Source of the DNA: CAVWZH01 sp963765285
GTDB lineage: Bacteria > Acidobacteriota > Terriglobia > Terriglobales > Acidobacteriaceae
Length of the DNA stretch: 64,000 nt
Assembly: GCA_963765285.1 (NCBI GenBank)
Contig: CAVXVR010000002.1
Span: 372,001-436,000, forward strand
Reading direction: 5' to 3'
Shown here: positions 16,136-24,500 of the stretch, in pieces
Layout of the letters: every line of letters begins with the position of its first letter
Numbering within the stretch: position 1 is the first letter of the stretch
Notes under the pieces: model-generated
Seen by the model: only the letters and a program-made list of their open reading frames with translations
Told to the model about the DNA's origin: nothing
Database searches by the model: none
Made by a program: the position numbers and the translations under genes

Positions 16136-17326
16136 GCTGCGATGCCGGGGGCTGCTGGTCCAGATCGTCTACCGCCCGAATGGTACCAGCGCAAGATCAA
16201 ACAGGTGCAGGAAGAGATGAGGCGGCAAAAGTTGAATGCCCTTTTGCTGCTTAACGCAACCAACATCATTTACACGACGGGATATTTCCATCTTCCCACG
16301 GAGCGCCCGCTGGCCGCTCTGATTCCCGAGTCCGGTGACCCGGCGATGTTTATCCCCGAACTGGAGACCGATCAGATCAAGCTGTGGTGGGTGAAGGATT
16401 ATGAAGCGTATTTCGACTATCCGGGAGCAGTAAACCGGGTGCAGTGGATTTTTGAACGCGTCGCCAAGCGCGGATTCGGCGGGGGCCGCATCGGCGTGGA
16501 AGAATGCACGCCCAGCCGCCTGGAGCGGATCAAGCAAGGCGCTCCCAAAGCCACCATCATCGAGGCCGGAGACATTGTCGATAACATGCGCCAGGTGAAG
16601 GATGACGATGAACTGCGGGTCATGCGCCGGTCGATGTATTTCGCCGACTTCACGGTGCAGGCGGGCCGGGAGTTTGTGCAGCGGAATGGCAGCGTGACCG
16701 AAGATCAAATTCTAAAGGCGACAGCGGACGCGGTAGCCGACAAGATGTCGAAAGAACTGACTGACGTGGTGGGGGTTGGGATTGAGCCTCCGTTTGGCGG
16801 GCTCGTGCCGTTTGGCAGACGCTCCGCTTTTCCCCATGCTGTTCCCAGCAAAGACCGGCTGAAGCCGGGAGATGCGTTGATCCTGAGCTACGGCGCGCAG
16901 GTGGGCGGGTACAACGTGGAGTGTGAACGGTCGTTCAGCGTCGGGAAGCCTAGTGATCACGCTAAACGGTTGTATGAGGCGATGCTGGCGGCACATGACA
17001 CAGGCGCCGCAAACATGAAGGAAGGAGCGCTCGCCGAGGAGGTTGACAAGAAAAGCCTGGACCAAATCCGCAAGGCGGGATTCGGCAAGTTTCTTAGGCA
17101 CCGCACGGGTCACGGCATCGGCCTCGAGGGGCATGAGTCACCATGGATTGCCGAAGGCGACAAGACAGTGTTGCGAGAAGGCATGACCTTCAGTTGCGAG
17201 CCCGGCGTCTATGATCCCGATTGGGGCGGCTTCCGCCATTCGGATACGGTGATCGTCCGCAAAGAAAAGGGAGAAATCATGAACAGCTATCCCACCCGGC
17301 TGGAGGACATGATTATCGAAATTTGA
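16130..17326 (+). CDS. M24-family metallopeptidase (Xaa-Pro aminopeptidase-like), probably frameshifted at its 5' end
   Basis: A 398-residue pita-bread-fold aminopeptidase. The creatinase-like N-terminal domain has MRRQKLNALLLLNATNIIYT and TGYFHLPTERPLAAL. The catalytic part has the metal ligand histidine in FLRHRTGHGIGLEGHE and acidic ligands in TFSCEPGVYDPDWGG and FRHSDTVIV. In place of the usual first Asp pair the sequence reads ALILSYGAQVGGYNVECERS, so two metal ligands look replaced and catalytic activity is uncertain. The ATG at 16130 has no good ribosome-binding site; a Tat signal with one lies 100 nt upstream in another frame, so the native protein is probably exported. Confidence 0.85.
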   Translation: MFAAMPGAAGPDRLPPEWYQRKIKQVQEEMRRQKLNALLLLNATNIIYTTGYFHLPTERPLAALIPESGDPAMFIPELETDQIKLWWVKDYEAYFDYPGAVNRVQWIFERVAKRGFGGGRIGVEECTPSRLERIKQGAPKATIIEAGDIVDNMRQVKDDDELRVMRRSMYFADFTVQAGREFVQRNGSVTEDQILKATADAVADKMSKELTDVVGVGIEPPFGGLVPFGRRSAFPHAVPSKDRLKPGDALILSYGAQVGGYNVECERSFSVGKPSDHAKRLYEAMLAAHDTGAANMKEGALAEEVDKKSLDQIRKAGFGKFLRHRTGHGIGLEGHESPWIAEGDKTVLREGMTFSCEPGVYDPDWGGFRHSDTVIVRKEKGEIMNSYPTRLEDMIIEI

Positions 17327-17386
17327 GCAGGCTGCAGGATGGAACTCTGCTCGCATAAATGCATCTAATCAGTGGGATTAACCTCT

Positions 17387-17809
17387 ATGACTGAAAAACT
17401 AGCTAATACAGAGAAGATCGCAAAAACAGAAGAAGAATGGCGGAAACAACTTTCGCCGGAACAATTCAACATCACCCGCAAAGCGGGGACTGAACCAGCC
17501 TTTACGGGGAAATACTGGAAAACCAAAGAAGACGGAACTTACGCGTGTGCCTGTTGCGGCGCACCCCTGTTCAGTTCGAACACCAAGTTTGATTCCGGGA
17601 CGGGCTGGCCCAGTTTTTGGGAGCCGGCAAACGATAAGGCGGTCACGACTCACGTGGATCGGGCGTACGGCATGGCTCGGACAGAAGTCCGCTGTGCGCG
17701 CTGTGACGCGCATCTGGGGCATGTCTTTGAGGATGGGCCTCAACCTACGGGGCTGCGGTATTGCATGAACTCGGCTTCGCTGGATTTGAAGGCGGGGGAG
17801 AAGAAGTAA
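17387..17809 (+). CDS. msrB: Peptide-methionine (R)-S-oxide reductase MsrB
   Basis: A 140-residue repair enzyme that reduces methionine-R-sulfoxide in oxidised proteins. Zinc cysteines are C54 and C57 in CACC and C103 and C106 in RCARC. GTGWPSFWEP and HLGHVFEDGP are family signatures, and RYCMNSASL holds the catalytic C126. No signal peptide is seen, so it is cytosolic. The ATG at 17387 fits the domain; a GTG at 17372 would add five residues. It follows the peptidase gene by 60 nt. Confidence 0.95.
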   Translation: MTEKLANTEKIAKTEEEWRKQLSPEQFNITRKAGTEPAFTGKYWKTKEDGTYACACCGAPLFSSNTKFDSGTGWPSFWEPANDKAVTTHVDRAYGMARTEVRCARCDAHLGHVFEDGPQPTGLRYCMNSASLDLKAGEKK

Positions 17810-17815
17810 GCCCGG

Positions 17816-17853
17816 CGAGCTAAAGCTCGGTCCCCGGACGGGGGCGTCCGGGG
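17816..17853. terminator. Two adjacent stems between convergent msrB and bactofilin genes
   Basis: CGAGC-TAAA-GCTCG (17816-17829) and CCCCGGACG-GGGG-CGTCCGGGG (17832-17853) are perfect stems in the convergent gap. They could terminate both genes. The second also looks like a dispersed palindromic element (CCCCGGACGGGGGCGTCCGG followed by GG). Confidence 0.55.
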
Positions 17854-17873
17854 CTACGAAAATCCTAGTCTGG

Positions 17874-18365
17874 CTACGCGTGCGCTACCGCGGTGGCCGG
17901 CTTCATCTGGTCGGTAGTTGGCTTCGCTGGCTCAGTGGCCGCCGGTTTGGCGTGGCTCTGGGATTTCTGCTCCGCGCTGCGAACTTGCACGCTGCCTTTG
18001 AGCACCGCTCCGTCTTCCACGCTGATGCGCTGGGTAACCACGTCTCCCGTGAGTGACCCTTCGCTGCGAATATCCACCCGGTCAGTGCACTGGATGTTGC
18101 CCGTCACCTTGCCCATGATGACCACTTCGCGGGCCGTGATGTTAGCGGCCACTGTGCCGTTACGTCCTACGGTGACGCGGTTTTCGGCGATGTTGATGGT
18201 ACCTTCAATGCGGCCATCGACGTAGAGTGTTTCTGAGCCGCTGACTTCGCCCTTGATGACGAGCGAACGTCCGATGGTGGCCTGGTCGGTCGGGGAACTG
18301 ATTTTGCCCGGCGTATAGGTTTGGTTCGACTGCGATTTTTGAGAGTTGTCTGGTGGCTGCAGCAT
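17874..18365 (-). CDS. Bactofilin (polymer-forming cytoskeletal protein)
   Basis: A 163-residue bactofilin. The central part is a right-handed beta-helix made of repeats: IGRSLVIKGEVSGSETLYVD, GRIEGTINIAENRVTVGRNG, TVAANITAREVVIMGKVTGN, IQCTDRVDIRSEGSLTGDVV. Both ends are disordered and rich in Pro, Ala and Lys. Bactofilins self-assemble into filaments on the inner membrane and help set cell shape. The ATG at 18365 is preceded by AAGGAAGG; the longer in-frame ORF runs into the ABC-F gene and is not coding there. Confidence 0.92.
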   Translation of the reverse strand: MLQPPDNSQKSQSNQTYTPGKISSPTDQATIGRSLVIKGEVSGSETLYVDGRIEGTINIAENRVTVGRNGTVAANITAREVVIMGKVTGNIQCTDRVDIRSEGSLTGDVVTQRISVEDGAVLKGSVQVRSAEQKSQSHAKPAATEPAKPTTDQMKPATAVAHA

Positions 18366-18522
18366 CGTCCGGCCTTCCTTGATTTCTCCGCGCGGCGGGC
18401 TGGCTTGCCGGGGCGGTGAGGTCTTTGATTTCGTGGCCTTAGGGCCAAGCTGACTATCGCACGCGGACGCGGGATAGAGCAGGTTACCGAAGAACCTGTA
18501 CGGGTGCGGGGATGCCCGGAAA

Positions 18523-20454
18523 TCAGGTTTGCAGGGCTTGTCCCAGGCCTTCCCATTCGGCCATGCGGTCCTGCAATTGGGCGCGATATTCCGCCAGTTG
18601 CTGGTTGATTCGCTGGGTTTCTTCGGAACTGACAAAGGTTTGCAGGGAGGTTTCGCCGGCGGCAATAGCCGCTTCCAGGCGGCTGATTTCCTGTTCGAGT
18701 TCTCGTACCCGTTCTTCCAACTGCTTGCGTTTGAGGGGATTCAGGCGCTTGGATTTAGCTTCCTCTGGAGCGGGTTCTTTCAAACCAGAGCCGTTGCCCG
18801 CCGGTTTGGCGGCAGAAGCCGAAACCACAGATTCCTGTAGTCGGGCCGCGCCACCTTCTTTGCGCCAGCGGTAATCCTCGTAGTTGCCGGGATAGACTTC
18901 GACCCGGCCATCGCCAATTTCGAATACCCGCGTGGCCAGTTTGTCGATGAAGTAACGGTCGTGGGAGACAAAGACGACGGTGCCGGTGTAGTCGCTCAGT
19001 GCTTTGAGCAGGACGTCTTTGGCGCGCATGTCGAGATGGTTGGTGGGTTCGTCGAGCAGCAGGAAGTTGGCCGGATGAAGCAGCATGCGCAGCAAAGCGT
19101 AACGGTTACGCTCTCCGCCGGAAAGCACGCCGATACGCTTGAAGACGTCGTCGCCGGAAAACAAGAAGCAGCCGAGCAGAGAGCGCAGTTCGGTTTGAGT
19201 GAAGCGGGGAGCAAGGTCGCCGAGGTCGTCGAGAATGCGGGCATCGGGGTTGAGTTCTTTGTATTGATCTTGCGCGAAGTAGTCGGCCAGAACGTTGTGA
19301 CCGAGGCGGCGCTCACCTTGGGTGAGGGGTTCTTCTTCGGCCAGTAGTTTGATCAAGGTGGACTTGCCCGCGCCGTTTACGCCAACGAGCGCGATCCGGT
19401 CACCGCGTTCGATGATGAAATTGACATCGCGAAAGACTTCTTTCTCGCCGTAGCTCTTGCTCACATTGGCGAACTCCGCCACAATCCGGCCGCTGGCCTT
19501 GGGCTGCGGGAAAGAGAAATGGATGGTGCGCTCTTCTTCCGGGAGTTCGATGCGTTCGATCTTCTCTAGCTCCTTGATGCGGCTTTGTACCTGCTTGGCT
19601 TTGGTGGCCTGGTAGCGAAAGCGGTTGATGAAGACTTCGAGTTGCTCGATGCGGTCCCGCTGGGTTCGATAAGCGGCTTCGAGTTGCTCCAGCCTCTGGG
19701 TCTTCTGCGCCAGATATTTGTCGTAATTGCCGCTGTAGAAGTGAATGCGCTTGTTCCAGATCTCGGCGATTTTGTTTACGGTCACATCGAGGAAATAGCG
19801 GTCGTGCGAAATGAGCACGAAGGCATAGGGATAGTTGGTCAGGTATTCTTCCAGCCAATTGCGAGCTTCGAGATCGAGATGGTTGGTGGGTTCGTCCAGC
19901 AGAAGAAGATTCGGCTTCTGCAGCAGCAGCTTTGCCAGCGCGATACGCATTTGCCAGCCGCCGGAGAATTCTTCCGTCTGCCGGCCCCAATCTTCTTTGC
20001 GAAAACCCAAACCCGAAATTACCGCGCCGACTTGTGCCTCTATGGCGTAACCGTCGCGGGTGCGAAACTCGTGTTCGATGCGCTGGTAGCGCTCAGCTAC
20101 CTGGGCGTATTCAGCGGACGTGTGGTCCAGTTCCGACATGCTGCGGGTCAGGTCTTCCATCTCCTGTTCCATGGCGCGTAGTTTGGAAAACACCGACATG
20201 CATTCGGCAAACACGGTCTGGCCGGATAGCGCGAGGCCATCCTGGGGCAAATAGCCCGCGCTGATGCCCTTGGCGGTCGAGATCGAGCCGTAATCGAGGG
20301 TTTCAGTCCGGGCTAGGACCTTCATCAGCGTGGATTTCCCAGTGCCGTTTGCGCCCACCAGTCCGATACGGTCTTTGGACGTGATGAGCCAGTCCACTCC
20401 TTCAAAGAGCAGCTTGTGGCCGTAACGCTTTCCGGCGGCGGAGAGCTGGATCAT
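18523..20454 (-). CDS. ABC-F family ATPase (Uup/YheS/EttA-type ribosome-associated protein)
   Basis: A 643-residue soluble protein with two ABC domains and no membrane part. First Walker A is GANGTGKST (34-42) with signature FSGGWQMRIALAKLL and Walker B NLLLLDEPTNHLDLEA. The linker RYQATKAKQVQSRIKELEKI is the ABC-F tRNA-interaction motif region. Second Walker A is GVNGAGKST with signature LSGGERNRYALLRML and DEPTNHLDMRA. A charged C-terminal coiled coil (RKQLEERVRELEQEISRLEA) suggests the Uup or YheS subgroup. Members act on stalled ribosomes or ribosome assembly. Confidence 0.94.
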   Translation of the reverse strand: MIQLSAAGKRYGHKLLFEGVDWLITSKDRIGLVGANGTGKSTLMKVLARTETLDYGSISTAKGISAGYLPQDGLALSGQTVFAECMSVFSKLRAMEQEMEDLTRSMSELDHTSAEYAQVAERYQRIEHEFRTRDGYAIEAQVGAVISGLGFRKEDWGRQTEEFSGGWQMRIALAKLLLQKPNLLLLDEPTNHLDLEARNWLEEYLTNYPYAFVLISHDRYFLDVTVNKIAEIWNKRIHFYSGNYDKYLAQKTQRLEQLEAAYRTQRDRIEQLEVFINRFRYQATKAKQVQSRIKELEKIERIELPEEERTIHFSFPQPKASGRIVAEFANVSKSYGEKEVFRDVNFIIERGDRIALVGVNGAGKSTLIKLLAEEEPLTQGERRLGHNVLADYFAQDQYKELNPDARILDDLGDLAPRFTQTELRSLLGCFLFSGDDVFKRIGVLSGGERNRYALLRMLLHPANFLLLDEPTNHLDMRAKDVLLKALSDYTGTVVFVSHDRYFIDKLATRVFEIGDGRVEVYPGNYEDYRWRKEGGAARLQESVVSASAAKPAGNGSGLKEPAPEEAKSKRLNPLKRKQLEERVRELEQEISRLEAAIAAGETSLQTFVSSEETQRINQQLAEYRAQLQDRMAEWEGLGQALQT

Positions 20455-20571
20455 GGGGCTGATTCCATCGTCTCATGAGAGGGGAAAGTGCAAAAGGCGG
20501 AGTTGGTCGGTTGAAGGAATCGAGCGTCTCTTATGCTGGAGATTTCGTCGGTGGTCTGCGCCAGATCCCTC

Positions 20572-20595
20572 GCCCCGCTGGAAAAAGCGCGGGGC
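20572..20595. repeat. Palindromic intergenic repeat
   Basis: GCCCCGC (20572-20578) and GCGGGGC (20589-20595) form a stem inside CAGATCCCTC...CTTCGGGATGAC. The flanks resemble the GGATGAC end of the dispersed repeat near 7-8 kb. It lies between the ABC-F and Nudix genes. Confidence 0.6.
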
Positions 20596-20645
20596 TTCGG
20601 GATGACTCCGGGGAAGTGTTGGAGAATTTAGAAGGGAAACCCTGC

Positions 20646-21131
20646 CTAGCGTGCCGCTGTCGCCTTGGCGGCGCCAATGTGATCCAGCGCCCGGTCCACC
20701 ACGGCCTGCAGCTCGCGCGCATATTTGACCTCGCGGCCTTTGGCCAGGATCTTTTTTGCGTCATCGGGGCCGAACCAGGTGGGATTGCGGGTGTGCTCGT
20801 CGGGCTGGCCGATGTGGTCCACTTCAAGAAGAAAAGCCTTGATGACAAATTCTCGAACGCCAGGCGGTTTCCAGAACACGCCCTTGGAATGGATGTACAG
20901 ATGAAAATGTCTGGGCTCGATCGTGCCTTGCACACCGGCTTCTTCCCAGGCTTCGCGCTCGGCGGCCTTGCTATGCGAGAGGGAAGAATCAGGGTCGCCC
21001 TTGGGGAAAGTCCACTTGCCGCCGCCGTTGGTGTTGACCAGAAGGAACTCGACATCCGGCCCGCGCCGCCGGAAGCACACGGCCGCCACTTGTAGCGGCA
21101 GAGCATGATGTGGAATGCGCTGAGTCGGCAT
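20646..21131 (-). CDS. Nudix hydrolase
   Basis: A 161-residue Nudix protein. The Nudix box reads KGDPDSSLSHSKAAEREAWE then EAGV; the catalytic REAWEEAGV is intact, while the first Glu of GX5E is replaced by Leu. The preceding LLVNTNGGGKWTFPKG is the usual substrate-side strand. The family hydrolyses nucleoside diphosphate derivatives; the FPKG form is common in diadenosine polyphosphate or diphosphoinositol-type members, but the substrate is not settled. ATG at 21131 begins the domain; a longer in-frame start at 21206 is less likely. Confidence 0.88.
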   Translation of the reverse strand: MPTQRIPHHALPLQVAAVCFRRRGPDVEFLLVNTNGGGKWTFPKGDPDSSLSHSKAAEREAWEEAGVQGTIEPRHFHLYIHSKGVFWKPPGVREFVIKAFLLEVDHIGQPDEHTRNPTWFGPDDAKKILAKGREVKYARELQAVVDRALDHIGAAKATAAR

Positions 21132-21299
21132 CTTCGGGCCTGATCCTGCTTCGATCCTACCGCGAAGATATTTCAACAATGTTACAGTGCAACAGAAATT
21201 GTGCAACTCGTTGTTACCAAAGGGTTACGTCCAATTGGAAAGCGAGAGAAGAAATTACAGCACGGGGCTCGACCGCAGCCGTACCAATACGGGTCGAAT

Positions 21300-21947
21300 C
21301 TATCCAGGACTACCCACCAGAACGGAGGCTTTAGCGTCCATGGTTTTCATGAAATCCAGAATCGTGTGAACCACCATCTCATCGCCGATCGCAGTGTTGA
21401 TCATGCTGTGGTAAACCACGCGGTTCGGCCACTCCACGCCAAAGTACTTCGCGATGAAATCAGCCCGTTCGCGATCAACGGTATCAGCCAGCTCCTGGGC
21501 CTCGGTTTCACTCTTGCCCCGAGATATCAATCGTCTCACTTTGTTTTCTCTCGGAGCGTAAAGAAACACGCGCAGCGTGTCGGTGCGCTCTAGAAGAAAA
21601 TGCTGCGATCCCCTTCCGACAATGACGCAATTTCCGGTTTCCGCGGCACGCAGAACCACGCGTTGGGTGATTCTCAGAATGCTCTCACTGTCGACCAGCT
21701 GCAGCTTGGGAGCATTCAGGCTTCCCTCATAACTTCCCCGCATGAAGGATTTGAGGAGCCGGTAATAGAGTGGATCGGTGCGTTCCTCTCGGACCTCGAC
21801 GACTGCTTTGGGGCAGTTTGCCAGCCTCGCGATCTCCTCGGTCAGCAACTGATCCCAAAGCTTCCAGCCAAGCCGCGTCGCCAGCAATTGGGCGATTTCG
21901 CCGCCGCCGCTTCCGTACTCCCGTTCGATAGTGACGATTTTTATCAT
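21300..21947 (-). CDS. Cytidylate kinase-like family protein
   Basis: A 215-residue P-loop kinase of the cytidylate-kinase-2 group. The N-terminal ITIEREYGSGGGEIAQLLA equivalent here is MIKIVTIEREYGSGGGEIAQ. NCVIVGRGSQHFL is the second strand, and VFLYAPRENKVRRLISRGKS is the lid region. Such stand-alone proteins are common in Acidobacteria and sulfate reducers; their substrate is unknown and they are not the essential CMP kinase. It lies 29 nt upstream of nothing else on its strand but shares orientation with the stress protein gene, which ends close to its start, so co-transcription is likely. Confidence 0.85.
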   Translation of the reverse strand: MIKIVTIEREYGSGGGEIAQLLATRLGWKLWDQLLTEEIARLANCPKAVVEVREERTDPLYYRLLKSFMRGSYEGSLNAPKLQLVDSESILRITQRVVLRAAETGNCVIVGRGSQHFLLERTDTLRVFLYAPRENKVRRLISRGKSETEAQELADTVDRERADFIAKYFGVEWPNRVVYHSMINTAIGDEMVVHTILDFMKTMDAKASVLVGSPG

Positions 21948-21976
21948 TTACGTCGCAGTAGACGAAATCTAACGGT

Positions 21977-22864
21977 TCAAGCGTGAACCGTTAGTACAGG
22001 ACAGGATCCTAACTGTATCACCCGATAGGTTGTGGAACCAAACACGGCTGCATCCAGGGAGCCACCGCCACGCACCCCCATAACTACCAGGTCGGTTTGC
22101 GCTTCCAGTGCGAGTTGAATGATTTGCTGGTATGGTTTGCCGGTGCGCACCTCGGTTTTGATCTCCAAGGTCTTGCGTCTCTCCGGTGGGACCAGTTCAT
22201 CAAGGTGCCTCATCACCTGCGCCACGGCATCTTCCGCCCCGGCTCCGCTTGAGACCTGCTCCAACACGTGCAGCAGGGTGAGCTCTGCGTGGTATTCCTC
22301 TGCCGCCGAGATCGCATAGCTCAAGGCCGCGCGTGAATTCTCGGAAAAATCGGTGCAGAAGAGCACGTGGTTCAAGTGGTGGGCGTGGTGCGGTTCTTTA
22401 CCGGCCATCGTTTCGGACGACGGCCCAGATACTGCCAGTACGGGGCAAGGAGCCTTGCGCATGACCCGGTCCGTTACCGACCCCAGCACCAGACGGTCAA
22501 ATCCTCGCCGGCCGTGCGTGCCCATGACGATCAGGTCCGCTTTGGGCGATTGCACAAATGACAGAATAGAGTCCGCGGCCATTCCCTGGTGCACTGCGAG
22601 TTCCGGCTCAATCTGATTATCCGTATGTTTCTTCGCGAATTCCCGCAGTTGCTCCTTGCCGCCCTCCTGAAGCACCCGGCAGAACTCCGCATAGTCTCCC
22701 GCGGAGGCAGCATAGTCGGCGTAGGGATATCGCCATAGCTCGACAACATGCAGGGCCACCAGCTTCGCTCGATAGTGCTCGGCCAGCGACAGGGCATGGC
22801 GATACGCCCTAACCGAGAACTCCGAGAAGTCAACGGGGCAAATGATGAGCTTGGTTTCCAACAT
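21977..22864 (-). CDS. Tandem universal stress protein (two UspA domains)
   Basis: A 295-residue protein with two Usp domains. The first begins IICPVDFSEFSVRAYRHALS and ends VMGTHGRRGFDRLVLGSVTD, which is the ATP-binding GX2GX9GS pattern. The second begins VLFCTDFSENSRAALSYAIS and ends VMGVRGGGSLDAAVFGSTTY. Tandem Usps bind ATP and modulate stress survival. The gene is just upstream of the cytidylate-kinase-like gene (29 nt) and downstream of the efflux operon. Confidence 0.93.
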   Translation of the reverse strand: MLETKLIICPVDFSEFSVRAYRHALSLAEHYRAKLVALHVVELWRYPYADYAASAGDYAEFCRVLQEGGKEQLREFAKKHTDNQIEPELAVHQGMAADSILSFVQSPKADLIVMGTHGRRGFDRLVLGSVTDRVMRKAPCPVLAVSGPSSETMAGKEPHHAHHLNHVLFCTDFSENSRAALSYAISAAEEYHAELTLLHVLEQVSSGAGAEDAVAQVMRHLDELVPPERRKTLEIKTEVRTGKPYQQIIQLALEAQTDLVVMGVRGGGSLDAAVFGSTTYRVIQLGSCPVLTVHA

Positions 22865-22904
22865 AGTTCCTCATTGCCTTCCCGCATTCAATTCTATTGA
22901 TCCA

Positions 22905-24500
22905 TTACTCCGCTACCCTTACTCCACCGCCGCCCGGATCATTTTTCTTCAGGAAGAAAGTCAGGAAAAACATGATGCCTGCCCCCACACAGAGAACCTT
23001 GAACGTATCAATGTATGCCAGGCTTGCTGCCTGCGCTTGCACACCCCGGTAAATCCGGGCGTAAGCCTGCGCCAGCGCCTCATGCTGGCTCAAACCCGAG
23101 TGAGCCAGGCGCTGGGTCAAGCCGTTCACCGAATTCTGGAAATTGGGATTGCCGGGACTGGCATGCTCCACCAGCCTTGCCTGATGGAATTGCGAGCGCC
23201 GGGCAATTAATGTTGTGACCAGGGAAGTTCCGACACTGCTGCCCATGTTGCGCATGAAATTGATGATTCCGGCGACGGCGTTGTTCTTCTCCGGCGCAAT
23301 TCCGATGTAGGCCACCAGTGTGATCGGGACGAACAGGAACCCCAAACCAATGACTTGCGTGATGCGCAACCAGGTGGCGGCACTGAAGCTGATCTGCAGG
23401 TCAATTCGTTTTGTGGAATAGAACATGGCGATCGACAGAGCCAGCCAACCGAAGGCGATCAGGCGGCGAGCCTGGATCTTGGTGGTCAATTGCCCCATGA
23501 TGGGCATCTCGATCAGCAAAACCAGACCCCCGGCCGAAAGCGCGAGCCCGGCCAGTTGGGAGGTGTAGCCCAACAGCGTCTGGAGAAACTGCGGCATCAG
23601 CACCAGGCTGCTGAACAACATGATTCCCAGCATGAACATCATCAGGCTTGCACTGGCGAAGTTGAAATTCCTGAACATGCGAACGTCGATGATCGGCGAT
23701 TTATGGAACCACTCCCAGATGGCCAGCGAGATCAGGCATACGGTCGCTGTGACAATCAAGGTGGTAATAAAGTGCGACCCAAACCAGTCATCTTCCTGGC
23801 CCTTGTCAAGCAACACTTGCAGAGCTCCGATACCCAGAGTCAGCAGAGCGATGCCAATGTAATCCAACTTAACCCCGGCCGATTTGAGACGGCTTAAGTA
23901 GGGGGGATCTTCGACAAAGCGCCGCACCAGAAACAAGGTCAACACGCCAACCGGAAGATTGATGAAAAAAATCCACCGCCAGGAATAGTTGAAGGTGATC
24001 CATCCGCCCAGGGTTGGCCCGATCGTGGGTGCCATGATCGCGGTAATGCCATAGAGGGCAAACGCCAGGCCTCGCTGTTGCGGAGGAAAGGTGTCGGCCA
24101 GGATGGCCTGAGCCATGGGCTGCAGTCCGCCACCGCCCGCGCCTTGCAACACGCGGAAGAAAAGAAGAAGCCCCAGACTCGGCGCCACTCCGCAAAGCAA
24201 AGAACTCAGCGTAAACACGGCGAGACAGGTCATGAAAAAACGCTTCCGGCCCAGGGTGGTGGCGAGCCAGCCGCTGATGGGCAGGATGATGGCATTGGAG
24301 ACGAGGTACGAGGTCAGGACCCAGGTGCTCTGATCGTTGCTGGCCCCCAGATTACCGGCAATGTACGGCAGCGCAACATTGGCGATGCTGGTGTCGAGCA
24401 CCTCCATGAAGGCGGCCAGAGCCACGACGACAGCGATCAGCCAGGGATTGTATTTCGGCCGCCAGATGTCCTGGTCGAGGGTGAGGGCCGCGGCACTCAT
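22905..24500 (-). CDS. emrB: DHA2-family MFS multidrug transporter (EmrB-like)
   Basis: A 531-residue, about 14-helix drug/proton antiporter. Helix 1 has the DHA2 mark DTSIANVALPYIAGNLG. The helix 2-3 loop has GWLATTLGRKRFF (motif A). RVLQGAGGGGLQPMAQAIL is motif B and ALYGITAIMAPTIGPTLGGW is antiporter motif C. The start overlaps the end of the membrane-fusion gene by 4 nt. With the fusion protein and TolC-like porin it should form a tripartite pump across both membranes. Substrates are unknown and no regulator gene is next to it. Confidence 0.94.
   Translation of the reverse strand: MSAAALTLDQDIWRPKYNPWLIAVVVALAAFMEVLDTSIANVALPYIAGNLGASNDQSTWVLTSYLVSNAIILPISGWLATTLGRKRFFMTCLAVFTLSSLLCGVAPSLGLLLFFRVLQGAGGGGLQPMAQAILADTFPPQQRGLAFALYGITAIMAPTIGPTLGGWITFNYSWRWIFFINLPVGVLTLFLVRRFVEDPPYLSRLKSAGVKLDYIGIALLTLGIGALQVLLDKGQEDDWFGSHFITTLIVTATVCLISLAIWEWFHKSPIIDVRMFRNFNFASASLMMFMLGIMLFSSLVLMPQFLQTLLGYTSQLAGLALSAGGLVLLIEMPIMGQLTTKIQARRLIAFGWLALSIAMFYSTKRIDLQISFSAATWLRITQVIGLGFLFVPITLVAYIGIAPEKNNAVAGIINFMRNMGSSVGTSLVTTLIARRSQFHQARLVEHASPGNPNFQNSVNGLTQRLAHSGLSQHEALAQAYARIYRGVQAQAASLAYIDTFKVLCVGAGIMFFLTFFLKKNDPGGGGVRVAE

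Noticed and set aside
18366..18665. N-terminal extension of the bactofilin frame
   Set aside because: It overlaps the end of the ABC-F gene and lacks protein character. A good ribosome-binding site precedes the ATG at 18365.
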